NCBI RefSeq assembly: GCF_002198675.1
Contig: NZ_MWLL01000195.1
Span: 1 to 45,501 of the forward strand
Direction: 5' to 3'
DNA: 45,501 nt
Source of the DNA: Kineosporia sp. R_H_3
GTDB taxonomy: Bacteria; Actinomycetota; Actinomycetes; Actinomycetales; Kineosporiaceae
Shown here piece by piece: positions 15,074-23,601 of the stretch. Below the pieces are notes generated by a model. That model ran no database searches. It saw nothing but the letters and a program-made list of their open reading frames with translations, and was not told the origin of the DNA. Both the position numbers and the translations under genes were made by a program. Within the stretch, counting starts at the first letter, position 1, and every line of letters starts with the position of its first letter.

Positions 15074-17606
15074 GGCCATCGAAGAACTTCTTCCAGCCAA
15101 GCCACAAGCGAGGCTGAGGCTGTATGCGTATGGGATCGACGATGACGCCCATAAGGGAATGTTGAAGATCGGGCAGACAACTCAGAGCGTTAAGACGCGG
15201 GTCGAGCAGCAACTCAAGACGGCCATGGTCAAGAACTACACCATCCACGTAGACGAGCCTGCTGAGCGTTTGGATGGAACGCTGTTCTCCGATCACGAGG
15301 TTCGAGCACGCCTTCGGGGCAAGGGATTCACGAAGGTCGACCTCGAGTGGATGAAGTGCGAGCCGGCAGACGTTCTTGTGGCCATTGCCGAGCTGCGCAA
15401 CGGCGTGACGCTGTCGGGGACTCATCACCACACTTTTGGAATGCGGCCCGAGCAGGCTGCCGCTGTGGCCAAGACCCACGCCTACTTCCATTCCATCTGG
15501 AAGGAGGACATACACGCGGTCCCTCGATTTCTCTGGAACGCGAAGATGCGTTTTGGCAAGACATTTGCCACCTACCAGCTTGCCAAGAAGCTCGGTGCGA
15601 CCAAGGTGCTGGTGGTCACTTTCAAGCCCGCCGTAGAGGATGCTTGGCGGGCAGATCTTGACGAACATGCTGACTTCGATGGCTGGCAGTACCTCTCGAA
15701 ATCTACGGGCACCGATCCGACCAATGCGGACAAGAGGCGGCCCCTCGTCTATTTCGGCTCCTTCCAGGATCTCCTTGGTAGGGACAAGTCCGGGAACATC
15801 AAGGCGCGTAACGAGTGGCTACACGAGACTAACTGGGATCTCGTAGTGTTTGACGAGTATCATTTTGGCGCTTGGCGCGAGAGCGCCAAGGAACTCTTCG
15901 AAGGCGAAGATGACAAGGAGGCTCAGCGAGAACTGCTAGCAGAGTTCCATCCGGACCTTGAAGGCTTCAATGAGGAGTTGGATGAGCTACGGGAGGAAGA
16001 ATCTGACTTCCTCCCCATCACGACAAAGGCCTACTTGTATTTGTCGGGGACGCCGTTCAAGGCGCTCGCGACGGGTGAGTTCATCGAAGAGCAGATATTC
16101 AACTGGACATATACGGACGAGCAGCGAGCAAAGCGTGATTGGCCGCTCAAGAATGGCTCGAAGAGGAATCCGTATTCGTCGTTGCCTGAGATGCGCTTGC
16201 TCACTTATCAGATGCCGGACGAGTTAGTTGCCATTGCCAAACAAGGCGAGTTCGACGAGTTTGATCTCAACGAGTTCTTTGCGGCAAGTGGGATGGGCGA
16301 GGCAGCCAAATTCAAGCACAAGGGAGATGTTCAGAAGTGGCTGGACATCATCCGTGGTTCGTATGCAGCTACTCAGGTCGACAATCTGAAGCTTGGGTCA
16401 AGGAAGCCGCCCTTTCCGTATTCGGATGTGCGGCTACTGCCATACTTGAACCACTCGCTGTGGTTCTTGCCGACGGTCGCCTCCTGTTATGCGATGGCGA
16501 ATCTTCTGGCCGAGCGTCAGAATGTCTTCTTTCATGACTATATTGTGTTGACGGTGGCCGGCACGGGCGCTGGGGTAGGCCTGGCTGCTCTTCCCCCGGT
16601 ACGGAAGGCAATCGGAGGCGGACATGAATCAAAGACCATCACCCTCTCGTGTGGAAAGCTGACCACCGGCGTTACTGTGCCGCAGTGGTCTTCGATCCTC
16701 ATGCTCCGCAACTTGAATTCACCGGAGACGTACTTCCAGGCAGCGTTCCGCGTGCAGTCGCCGTGGGTTATCAAGAATCCGAATGGAGATAATCCTGGCG
16801 AGGAGCAGGTCCTCAAGCCGGTCTGCTTTGTCTTCGATTTTGCCCCGACTCGAGCGCTTCGCCAGATCTCGGAGTATGGCTCTGGGCTGTCCCCGGAAGC
16901 GTCCAACCCGGAGGAAGCGCTGAGAGAACTGGTGGGATTCCTGCCGGTGCTTGCCTTCGATGGGTCGCATATGACTCAGATTGATGCGGGCGGTATCCTG
17001 GATATTGCGATGTCGGGTACATCCGCGACGCTCTTGGCACGGAAGTGGGAGTCCGCGCTGCTGGTGAATGTCGATAATGAGACGCTCAGACGCATTCTGG
17101 ATAGTCCCGAGGCCCTCTCGGCGATTTTGAAGATCGAAGGCTTTCGGTCTCTCGGTGCGGATGTGATCGAAACTGTGATCAACAAGAGTGAGCAGGTGAA
17201 GGCTGCGAAGAAGGAGAAGGGGGAGGATATCTCACCCAGGGAACGCAAGGAGCTTAGTGATGAGGAGAAGGACTACAAGTCGAAGCGAAAGCAGATTCAG
17301 GAGAAGCTAGTCAAGTTCGCGACTCGAATTCCGGCATTCATGTACTTGACTGACTTTCGGGAGAACACGCTTCGGGACGTGATCACGAAGTTGGAGCCGG
17401 ACTTGTTTAAGACTGTGACTGGACTGACTGTTGACGACTTTAACTTGCTTGTTAGTCTTAACGTCTTCAATAGTGCTCACATGAACCAGGCGGTGTTTGC
17501 CTTCAGACGCTACGAGGATTCATCGCTCTCGTACACGGGGATTGAGAGCCACGAAGGTCTCAGCCACTTCGGCCTCTATGACACGGTGATCGCGCGCGAC
17601 GAGTAG
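15066..17606 (+). CDS. Restriction-type GIY-YIG-like/SF2 helicase fusion
   Basis: 846 residues. The N-terminal 110 residues resemble the T5orf172/MUG113 branch of GIY-YIG nucleases (LYAYGID, GMLKIGQTTQSVKTR). An SF2/type III Res-like helicase follows: Walker A MRFGKT near 161-166, motif II FDEYH at 262-266 (Tyr in place of Ala of DEAH), motif III LSGTP at 326-330, and a motif VI-like FQAAFRVQSPW in which the usual Arg pattern is altered. A Lys/Glu-rich coiled segment (KAAKKEKGEDISPRERKE) precedes a C-terminal domain. With the two methyltransferase-like genes upstream it probably forms a restriction-modification system, the helicase moving on DNA and the GIY-YIG part cutting. ATG overlaps the previous stop by 8 nt. 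Confidence 0.75.
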   Translation: MSKAIEELLPAKPQARLRLYAYGIDDDAHKGMLKIGQTTQSVKTRVEQQLKTAMVKNYTIHVDEPAERLDGTLFSDHEVRARLRGKGFTKVDLEWMKCEPADVLVAIAELRNGVTLSGTHHHTFGMRPEQAAAVAKTHAYFHSIWKEDIHAVPRFLWNAKMRFGKTFATYQLAKKLGATKVLVVTFKPAVEDAWRADLDEHADFDGWQYLSKSTGTDPTNADKRRPLVYFGSFQDLLGRDKSGNIKARNEWLHETNWDLVVFDEYHFGAWRESAKELFEGEDDKEAQRELLAEFHPDLEGFNEELDELREEESDFLPITTKAYLYLSGTPFKALATGEFIEEQIFNWTYTDEQRAKRDWPLKNGSKRNPYSSLPEMRLLTYQMPDELVAIAKQGEFDEFDLNEFFAASGMGEAAKFKHKGDVQKWLDIIRGSYAATQVDNLKLGSRKPPFPYSDVRLLPYLNHSLWFLPTVASCYAMANLLAERQNVFFHDYIVLTVAGTGAGVGLAALPPVRKAIGGGHESKTITLSCGKLTTGVTVPQWSSILMLRNLNSPETYFQAAFRVQSPWVIKNPNGDNPGEEQVLKPVCFVFDFAPTRALRQISEYGSGLSPEASNPEEALRELVGFLPVLAFDGSHMTQIDAGGILDIAMSGTSATLLARKWESALLVNVDNETLRRILDSPEALSAILKIEGFRSLGADVIETVINKSEQVKAAKKEKGEDISPRERKELSDEEKDYKSKRKQIQEKLVKFATRIPAFMYLTDFRENTLRDVITKLEPDLFKTVTGLTVDDFNLLVSLNVFNSAHMNQAVFAFRRYEDSSLSYTGIESHEGLSHFGLYDTVIARDE

Positions 17607-17694
17607 TGGTGGGCTGCCTCGTGCTCCGTTGACCCGGCGGCGCATGTCCTCTGGCGCAGGCAGCGATCTGCCAGCAGTTGCGGACGCAACGTTC

Positions 17695-18066
17695 CTAGTT
17701 CGCTGCGCTGTCTGCCCGCGTGTTGTCACGGATCCAGTCGGCGTAGTTTGGGCTGGCGGCGATGAGGGGAACGACGACAAGGCTTGGTACCTGGTATGGG
17801 TGGCGGGCCAGCGTGAGCTCCAGAATCTCCGGGACGAGCGATCGTCGCGTACGCATGGCCGCGCGAGCCTCGAGCGCTTCCTGTGTGCTGCCCTCCCATG
17901 GATAGAGGGAGTGAATCTGGGTGATGTGCGTCCCTGCGCACAGACGGTCGCTGATCAAGAGCCTTGCGAACTCTTCGAGCCAAGTTCGGTCGGGGGCGGT
18001 GATCACGACTTCGCATAGGTCGTCAAGAGCCAGTTCTTGCGCGGCCCGCGTGTGCTGGGGGTTCAT
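17695..18066 (-). CDS. cutA: CutA1-like protein
   Basis: 123-residue homologue of CutA1, the small trimeric divalent-cation-tolerance protein. Family features are the first strand CEVVITAPDR, a helix, then GTHITQIHSLYPWEG, with the conserved aromatic/Trp pattern, and the C-terminal VPSLVVVPLIAASPNYADWI. The start ATG overlaps the stop of the XRE regulator by one base (TAATG), so it is translated from the regulator's mRNA. CutA genes are normally chromosomal housekeeping genes, so its place behind the element's repressor is odd. It may be a signal-sensing partner; that is a guess. It converges with the helicase gene. Confidence 0.75.
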   Translation of the reverse strand: MNPQHTRAAQELALDDLCEVVITAPDRTWLEEFARLLISDRLCAGTHITQIHSLYPWEGSTQEALEARAAMRTRRSLVPEILELTLARHPYQVPSLVVVPLIAASPNYADWIRDNTRADSAAN

Positions 18067-18695
18067 TAGGGTGTGGCTCCTGCCGGATCGTCTGCGCTGT
18101 CCTGGCTGGCGGCCTCTCGGATGAGGCGACGGGCGTCCTCGTCGGTGCGCCCCATGGAGCCGCGCCCCGTGACGTTCTTCCCGTCGTACGACAAGCCGAC
18201 CCAGCGGCCCTGCATCTCGAGGCCCTGGGGGTGGAGCACGAAGAACAGGGTGCCCTTGGATCGCACCGAGGAGTCGACCGAGACGTACCAGCCCATGAGG
18301 ATCTCGTTGTCCCAGAGGCGCAGCTCGCCGCTCCAGAGGTAGCCGCCGTCCTCGACGGAGCGGCCGCGCGCGACGGCTTCGACCCGGATGAGCTCGCCCT
18401 GCTGCTGCATCTTGACCGGCTGGACGGCGATGACCTCCTGGCCGTCCTTGTACGACTGCCAGCCGGCGAACCAGTCCCCGGAGAGATTCACCTTGTGCTC
18501 GGGGATTCCCGCCAGGTCGGCGATCGGGATGTCGAGTGCCTTCGCGATGCCCACGCCGACCATGAAGGCCGGCTGCTGCTCGCCGGTCTCGTACCGGCGG
18601 ATCTGGCGGGCGTCGACGCCGGCCTTGCGGGCCAGGTCGGACTGGGACATGCCCAGCTCGACGCGGCGACGCCGGATGACTTCTCCGAGGTCCAT
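18066..18695 (-). CDS. XRE-family transcriptional regulator of the element
   Basis: 209 residues from ATG at 18695; a longer frame reaches 18749 but runs into the operator array. Residues 1-60 are a classic Cro/CI helix-turn-helix (MSQSDLARKAGVDARQIRRYETGEQQP). The C-terminal domain (about 75-195) is beta-rich with many Trp/Gly (GDWFAGWQSYKDGQEVIAV, GYLWSGELRLW) and may sense a ligand. It is divergent from the transfer operon and sits beside an array of GCGGACT/AGTCCGC boxes that it probably binds, repressing transfer and itself. CutA is co-transcribed downstream. The HTH is certain; the regulatory targets are inferred from position. Confidence 0.8.
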   Translation of the reverse strand: MDLGEVIRRRRVELGMSQSDLARKAGVDARQIRRYETGEQQPAFMVGVGIAKALDIPIADLAGIPEHKVNLSGDWFAGWQSYKDGQEVIAVQPVKMQQQGELIRVEAVARGRSVEDGGYLWSGELRLWDNEILMGWYVSVDSSVRSKGTLFFVLHPQGLEMQGRWVGLSYDGKNVTGRGSMGRTDEDARRLIREAASQDSADDPAGATP

Positions 18696-18708
18696 GTCAA
18701 CCAGTGTG

Positions 18709-18813
18709 GCGGACTGTGCAGTCCGCTTCCAGGACTTCCGCGTCCGCAAGAGCGGACTCTTAAGGCTTGACAGGCGGATAATTAGTCCGCACAGTGGGGA
18801 CTAAGAAGTCCGC
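18709..18813. promoter_or_regulatory. Operator array with repeated AGTCCGC/GCGGACT boxes
   Basis: The divergent region between the XRE regulator and the excisionase-like gene holds a near-perfect palindrome GCGGACTG-TG-CAGTCCGC (18709-18726), a GCGGACT box (18752-18758), AGTCCGC at 18784-18790 inside TTAGTCC(9 nt)GGACTAA (18782-18804), and AGTCCGC at 18807-18813. A TTGACA (18767-18772) lies between boxes and may be a -35 element of the rightward promoter. Repeated identical boxes over a divergent promoter are typical of CI-like control. Confidence 0.7.
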
Positions 18814-18860
18814 AGCAGACATTTTCGCCCGCTGTGGCGGTAGTCGACCGGAGGTGCCCC

Positions 18861-19145
18861 ATGAGCGCGGAGCCGCTCAGCACGAGCCCGCCGCAGTACC
18901 CGCGTCCGGCCCGGGAGCCGGCTGCGCCGCGGGCGTTCTACAACGTCCGCGAGGCCGCCCGGATGTTCGGGATGTCGGCCATGACGCTCTACCGCGCGAT
19001 CGAGGCGGGGGAGTTCCCCGCCGTCCGGATCCGCGGCCGCCTGATCATCCCCGCCCGCGCCATCGACGAGATGGTCGCCGCCGCCCTGCGCGACGGACAG
19101 GTCGACGCCGCGGACTTCGTCCCCCGAAAGGACGGTGCCCTGTGA
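18861..19145 (+). CDS. Excisionase-like/MerR-type helix-turn-helix protein
   Basis: 94 residues with ATG at 18861 after a GGAGG site. The core FYNVREAARMFGMSAMTLYRAIEAGEFPAVRIRGRLIIPARAIDEM (in overlapping parts residues 27-72) is the winged HTH_17 fold of excisionases and small regulators. It is the first gene of the transfer operon and far from the integrase, so it could be the excisionase, directing integrase toward excision when the repressor is lifted, or simply a transcription factor. The stop overlaps the next start by 4 nt (GTGA). Confidence 0.75.
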   Translation: MSAEPLSTSPPQYPRPAREPAAPRAFYNVREAARMFGMSAMTLYRAIEAGEFPAVRIRGRLIIPARAIDEMVAAALRDGQVDAADFVPRKDGAL

Positions 19146-19354
19146 ACCGCCTGCCCGCGACCTACCCCGGCCGCACGGCCGACCCGCGTACCGCCGCGCG
19201 CCGCGAGCTGCCGGCCTGGAAGGTGACCCTGCGGCGGTGGATGCCGCTCGCCGACCCGGCGAGCTACCTGCTCGCCGCCGTCGTCCTCGCGGTGACCTGG
19301 GCCGGCCCGCTGCTGCTCGAGCGGATCCTGTCCCACCTGACCGGTGCGCCGTGA
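19142..19354 (+). CDS. Small single-pass membrane protein
   Basis: 70 residues, GTG start overlapping the previous stop (GTGA). A basic N-terminal half is followed by a hydrophobic helix at about residues 42-60 (SYLLAAVVLAVTWAGPLLL). Below the usual size of recognised families. Position in the operon suggests a conjugation accessory role. Confidence 0.6.
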   Translation: MNRLPATYPGRTADPRTAARRELPAWKVTLRRWMPLADPASYLLAAVVLAVTWAGPLLLERILSHLTGAP

Positions 19355-20088
19355 GCGCCCCCGGCTTCCCGCACTCGAGGGTGTCGCGCCAGCATCCACA
19401 GCGGCTCCGCGACATCCTCGCCGGCCTGCGAGCGGACCTTGCCGCAGACCTGGAGCGCACCGTCTTCGTCGCCTCGCTCACCTGCGAGTCGTGCGGGCTT
19501 CGCCCTTCGACGGCCGAGGTGCTGCTGCCGGATGTTCCGCCGTTCGCGGTCTGCGGCGACTGTGCGCCCGTCCTGGCGTACGGCATCGGCATCCCGCTGG
19601 AAGGCTCGGACGTCGTCGGCGCCGAGGTCTGGACCGCTCGACCCGGCCGGCTGACCGTCGTCGGCGAGCCCATGCCGACAGAGCCGCCGTCCGCGTCGTC
19701 GAACGCCGCCAGCCAGTCCGACAAGTTCGCGCTCGTCGACCCCGGTGACTCGGCGGGGGAGTGGCGGCCGCGATGGGACGGCGACGTCCCGCCCGGCGGA
19801 TGGTCGGGACGGATCCGGCTGCCGGTCTGCTGTCGGGACATCGTCACCTCGGTCGGCCTGCTCGCACTCGTCGCGATCTCGACCCTGGCGACCTACTGGC
19901 TCGGCGGCCGAGACCGGACGGCGTTCGTGCACATGGTCCTCGTCGGCGTCGCTGGGTTCCTGATCACGGCGGCCGTCGACTCCTGGCTGCTCGGACGCCG
20001 CGACCGCCGCCGCGTCGCGCGAATCCTCGCCGACCGGCAGGTCGCCGCCAGCCCCCGCGGGGGCGGCGGACCAAGCACCGCCGGATAG
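19351..20088 (+). CDS. Zinc-ribbon-like protein with two C-terminal membrane helices
   Basis: 245 residues from a GTG in a GTGA overlap. Residues about 43-72 hold two Cys pairs (CESCG and CGDC) that could bind zinc. A Pro/Ser-rich linker follows, then two hydrophobic helices at about 163-182 (VTSVGLLALVAISTLATYWL) and 191-210 (HMVLVGVAGFLITAAV), with an Arg-rich tail. Not assigned to a known family. It closes the first translationally coupled block of the transfer region. Confidence 0.55.
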   Translation: MSAPGFPHSRVSRQHPQRLRDILAGLRADLAADLERTVFVASLTCESCGLRPSTAEVLLPDVPPFAVCGDCAPVLAYGIGIPLEGSDVVGAEVWTARPGRLTVVGEPMPTEPPSASSNAASQSDKFALVDPGDSAGEWRPRWDGDVPPGGWSGRIRLPVCCRDIVTSVGLLALVAISTLATYWLGGRDRTAFVHMVLVGVAGFLITAAVDSWLLGRRDRRRVARILADRQVAASPRGGGGPSTAG

Positions 20089-20160
20089 CCGGCCACCTCA
20101 CCCGGCTCGACGCCACTCGTCGACCGAGGCCACTGCGCCGGCCCGGTCGCCCACAGGCCC

Positions 20161-20200
20161 GGGTGGCGCCCGGAGGAACCCCCGTCCCCGGGCGTCACCC
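20161..20200. terminator. Strong hairpin after the first transfer gene block
   Basis: GGGTGGCGCCCG (20161-20172) pairs with CGGGCGTCACCC (20189-20200), a 12-bp stem with one G-U pair and a 16-nt loop. It lies 73 nt after the stop of the zinc-ribbon protein. There is no T-run, so termination would be of the T-less kind seen in high-G+C actinobacteria, or the hairpin may shield the mRNA end. Confidence 0.4.
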
Positions 20201-20267
20201 GGCTCCACCAACCACCTCGCCCCGCTCTCCTTGCAGAGCAAACTCCCTGCCTCGCAACCGCTTCGGG

Positions 20268-20285
20268 TTGACGCGTACGCGTCAA
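20268..20285. repeat. 18-bp palindrome copy 2 (exact)
   Basis: TTGACGCGTACGCGTCAA, a perfect palindrome, 60 nt upstream of the coupling-protein start. Its TTGAC could also serve as a -35 element, which would put a bound protein in direct competition with RNA polymerase. Same sequence at 25993-26010. Confidence 0.75.
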
Positions 20286-20345
20286 CGCCACGGCGGGAGT
20301 CCGGCACGCCCTCACACCCGTTCCGTGTCTCTCCCAGGAGTCTCG

Positions 20346-22439
20346 ATGTCCTCGACGTACCTGATCCTGCGGGCCCTGCGGCACCTGCCGCTTCGGGCCC
20401 TGTCGGCCGCGGTGATCCTGTTCGCCCTGGCCTGGCTGACCGGCCACCAGCCGCGCCTGCACACCCTCACGGACCACGCCCGCAGCGCCGGCCTGCTCTG
20501 GGCCGCCGTCGTCGGCGGGTACTGGACGCTGCGGTGGCTGGCGCCGGCGATCTCGACCCGCCGCTGGGTCGACCGCCGCGACGACGCGAGCGTGCACGCC
20601 CGCGGCGTCGCGACCTGGACCGATGTCGGCCAGCACGCTGCGCAGGTCCGCGCCAAGGGCGCCCGGCTGCGCCCCGAGCTGGGACGCCGCACCCGCGGCC
20701 TGCGTCGTCCGCTGCGGCGGTTCGTGATCCGCCCCGAGGCGTTCTCGGTGCGGCTCGCGCGGACGAGCTGGCTGCCGGTCGCCAACCACGTCCACGCGTC
20801 CTGCGAGGAGGTCACGCTGCGGATCGGTGGCCCGCGGTCGGGCAAGTCCGGGTCGCTTGCTTGCCACGGCCTGGACGCCCCGGGCGCTCTGCTCGTCACC
20901 ACGTCCCGGACCGATCTGCTCAACGCCACCCGCGACGTTCGCGCTGCCCGCGGCCGGGTCGAGGTGTTCAACCCGACCGGCCTGGGCGACCTCGAGTCGA
21001 CCGTCCGGTGGTCGCCGATCGCCGGCTGCACGGACTACGCGACCGCGATGCGTCGGGCCGCTGACCTCATCCCGCTGTCCGGGACGTCGACGGACGCCGC
21101 ACGCTGGGACGAGCAGGCCCGCAGCCTGCTCACCACCCTCCTGCACGCTGCTGCGCTCAAGGGCGGCACGATGCGGACCGTCCTGGGCTGGATCTCCCCG
21201 GCGGACGCGATCGCCCGCGACGACATCCTCAACGCCCTGCGCCGCTCCGGCGCCGGCGACCCGGACGGCGCTGGCGTCACGTCGAGCGCCGTGCGGTCGA
21301 TGGTCGACCAGATCCGTTCGCTCTACCAGACCAACGACCGGACGCTGACGTCGATCACGACGACGCTGCTGCCGCACCTGCGGTGGGTCAACGACCCGAC
21401 CATCGCCGCGGTCGCCGACGCCGACCTCCGGGACCCGGCCCTGCTCGACGTCGCAGCGTTCGTCTCCGGCGGCCGCGACAGCCTCTACCTGATCGGCCGC
21501 GACGGCGGCGCCCACACCCTGATCGGCGCCCTCACCGCCGAGGTCGCCCACCAGGTCCGGATGCACGCCGAACGCCTCGGTGGCCGGCTCGACCCGCCGA
21601 TGACGGCGCTGCTCGACGAGGCCGCCCTCACCTGCGGGCCGATCCCGCTGCACGACTGGACCGCCGACATGGGCGGCCGCAACTTCACCCTCCACATCGC
21701 CGTCCAGTCCCTCGCGCAGCTGCGCGAGGTATGGGGCCCCGACCGCGCCGGCGCGATCCTCGGCAACACCTCAGCGCTGCTTGTCTTCGGCGGCATCAAG
21801 TCCGCCGACGACCTGCACGACCTGTCCACCCTCACCGGCACCCGCCTCGTCGCCGTCGACGCGGACGACAACCGGCCCCTCCCGGTGTTCACCCCGGCCG
21901 AGATCTCCACCTTGCCCGTCGGCCGCGCCCTGGTCCTGCGCAACGGAATGCGCCCGATCGTCGGCCGAGCCCCGATGGTCTGGGACCGCGAACCCTCCGC
22001 TCTCGTACGCGCGATCCGGGCGCTGCTCTCGCTCGTCGCCCGGGTCGTCCAAGCGACGGTCACGGCCGGACGGACGACGATCCGCACTGGCGCCGGGGCG
22101 GTCACCGCAGCTCTGACTGCGCGCAATGCGACCCCGCCCGCCGTCGCCGCAACAACGGCCGTCACTGGAACGACGACCGACCGCACTCTCAAGATCGACG
22201 CCCGCGACGTCACCGAGGTCGACGATGTCGACGAGGGCGTCCCTCTCAACGACGCCGATGCGAAGCCTGCGGATCGCGAGGCCGCGGTCCTGGCCGAGCT
22301 CGAGGAACTCTTCGCCCGCCCCGACCTCGATGTCGACGACGCCGCGCAGGGGCACGGCGCCACCCATACCGACTCCGCCGGCGACGACGTCGACGGCAGG
22401 GGACGGACCGACGAGGCGGCCGAGGGCGGTGCCGCCTGA
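20346..22439 (+). CDS. traD: VirD4/TraD-type coupling ATPase
   Basis: 697-residue type IV coupling protein expected to pump the relaxase-bound strand to the mating pore. Two N-terminal hydrophobic helices (about 15-30 and 48-66) anchor it. Walker A GGPRSGKS lies at residues 161-168 and Walker B MTALLDEAALT at 419-429, with the TraG/TraD-like block TADMGGRNFTLHIAVQSLAQLREVWG just after. The C-terminal 110 residues are Ala/Thr/Asp-rich and acidic, the usual substrate-interaction tail. ATG 20346 follows CAGGAG; the open frame upstream is not used. The 18-bp palindrome sits in the short promoter region. The stop overlaps the DUF4913 start (TGATG). Confidence 0.85.
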   Translation: MSSTYLILRALRHLPLRALSAAVILFALAWLTGHQPRLHTLTDHARSAGLLWAAVVGGYWTLRWLAPAISTRRWVDRRDDASVHARGVATWTDVGQHAAQVRAKGARLRPELGRRTRGLRRPLRRFVIRPEAFSVRLARTSWLPVANHVHASCEEVTLRIGGPRSGKSGSLACHGLDAPGALLVTTSRTDLLNATRDVRAARGRVEVFNPTGLGDLESTVRWSPIAGCTDYATAMRRAADLIPLSGTSTDAARWDEQARSLLTTLLHAAALKGGTMRTVLGWISPADAIARDDILNALRRSGAGDPDGAGVTSSAVRSMVDQIRSLYQTNDRTLTSITTTLLPHLRWVNDPTIAAVADADLRDPALLDVAAFVSGGRDSLYLIGRDGGAHTLIGALTAEVAHQVRMHAERLGGRLDPPMTALLDEAALTCGPIPLHDWTADMGGRNFTLHIAVQSLAQLREVWGPDRAGAILGNTSALLVFGGIKSADDLHDLSTLTGTRLVAVDADDNRPLPVFTPAEISTLPVGRALVLRNGMRPIVGRAPMVWDREPSALVRAIRALLSLVARVVQATVTAGRTTIRTGAGAVTAALTARNATPPAVAATTAVTGTTTDRTLKIDARDVTEVDDVDEGVPLNDADAKPADREAAVLAELEELFARPDLDVDDAAQGHGATHTDSAGDDVDGRGRTDEAAEGGAA

Positions 22440-23137
22440 TGCGCCGCTACACCACCGCAGGCGTCGACGGCGCCCTCGCCGGCCTGGCCCGAGCCCTCGA
22501 CGAGCTCCGCGAGGACGTCCGCGCCCTGAGCAAGACCAGCACCGTTCTCCAGGACGACGTCGCCTCCCACACCCGCGCCCTCGCCACCCTCGCCCAGTCC
22601 GTCGCCGGCGCCACCTCCTACGCCGCGACCGGCTCGACCGGGGGCGGGAGCGGCCCAACGGACGGCGTCACCAACGAGGTAGCCGAGGACGAGGAGGACG
22701 GTGACCCGCCTGGCGTTGCCTGGCTCACGGTCACCGACCCCGCCCAGGCTGTCGCCTGGCTGAGCGACCTCGCCCTTTGGGTTCCCGCGGTCTGGCAGCC
22801 GCACCTGCAGACCCGAACCCCCGGCTGCTGGCCCTGGCACCCCGCCGTCGTCGCCGAACTCCTCGTCGTCCGCCACGTCTGGCACGACGCCATCCAGGAC
22901 GCCGACCCGGCTGCATTGGCCGCCTGGCACGACCGCTGGCGCCCCAGCGCGATGCAGCGCGTTGGCCGGCTGATGGGCGGCTGCGAGCGAGCCGAAGGCC
23001 ACCACAAGATCGGCGGCCTCGAGCACACCTACGACACGTCCTGCCTCGACGAGCTCGCGGTCTGGTGGGCCACCACCCACGGCACCGACCGCAACCAGCC
23101 ACCACCCGGGATCTCGAAGGAGGGAACCCAGTGGTGA
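22439..23137 (+). CDS. DUF4913-like protein
   Basis: 232 residues; ATG overlaps the stop of the coupling ATPase. Residues 1-60 form a coiled coil (LARALDELREDVRALSKTS). The C-terminal part from about residue 95 has the Trp-rich pattern of DUF4913, found on actinobacterial plasmids and integrative elements: AWLSDLALWVPAVWQPHL, then CWPWHPAVVAELLVVRHVWHDA and WHDRWRPSAMQRV. A conserved gene next to coupling proteins, role unknown. The domain call comes from the Trp/His spacing pattern. Confidence 0.7.
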   Translation: MRRYTTAGVDGALAGLARALDELREDVRALSKTSTVLQDDVASHTRALATLAQSVAGATSYAATGSTGGGSGPTDGVTNEVAEDEEDGDPPGVAWLTVTDPAQAVAWLSDLALWVPAVWQPHLQTRTPGCWPWHPAVVAELLVVRHVWHDAIQDADPAALAAWHDRWRPSAMQRVGRLMGGCERAEGHHKIGGLEHTYDTSCLDELAVWWATTHGTDRNQPPPGISKEGTQW

Positions 23138-23601
23138 CCCTCCAGTCGTGCCCGTCGGACGGGGACGAACGACGCTCACCGGGACCAGCTACGGCACGCA
23201 GCCCTGTTCGGCCCATCCGGTGCGAGGCGGTGCCGCCTGCGGCGTCAGGCAAGCCGTTGCCGCCTGCGGCGTCAGGAAACGCCGTTGTTGGTCACCTTCC
23301 GGGGGGCGGTAGCAGCGCCGTCCCCCCACCGCCAGGGCACTCCGGGGCGCATCCGTTCGGACGATCTTTCCCACCCCGCCCACTGGTGCGTGTGGTCGTC
23401 GACCGCGCGGGCGTGCCGGTTCGGCTGACGGCGGGGTGCGAGCGGGGTGGGAAAGACCCGCTGCGCTGTCCGCACGGACGACCCCTGCGGCCCTGGCGCC
23501 GGGGCCCCTACGACGCCGCTACAGGGCGCCTAAGGGCAGCTGCCCCAACAGAAGGGGCAGCGCCCACACCGCCAAACCCCCTCGCGGCAGGAGCCACCGA
23601 C
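23138..23601. other. Untranslated leader with tandem repeat and hairpin before the SprT-like gene
   Basis: 464 nt between coupled genes. An in-frame GTG at 23134 would extend the SprT-like protein over it, but codon choice here is unlike the neighbouring genes and the product would be Pro/Arg-rich. It holds two copies of TGCCGCCTGCGGCGTCAGG (23231-23249 and 23258-23276, period 27) and a hairpin GGGC-A-GCTGCCCC/GGGGCAGC-GCCC at 23534-23565 that ends 20 nt before the AGGAG of the next gene. A regulatory leader is the likeliest reading. Confidence 0.5.

Noticed and set aside
18767-18788. Fully assigned promoter for the transfer operon
   Set aside because: TTGACA is present but no good -10 lies at a normal distance; only the operator boxes are reported with confidence.
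19893-21695. Minus-strand 600-codon frame opposite the coupling protein
   Set aside because: Low-complexity product with no motifs; explained as a shadow of the coupling protein and adjacent genes.
23134-23601. Upstream GTG start for the SprT-like gene in a GTGA overlap
   Set aside because: The extension would be repetitive Pro/Arg-rich sequence with codon choice unlike the neighbours, while ATG 23602 has a good ribosome-binding site.
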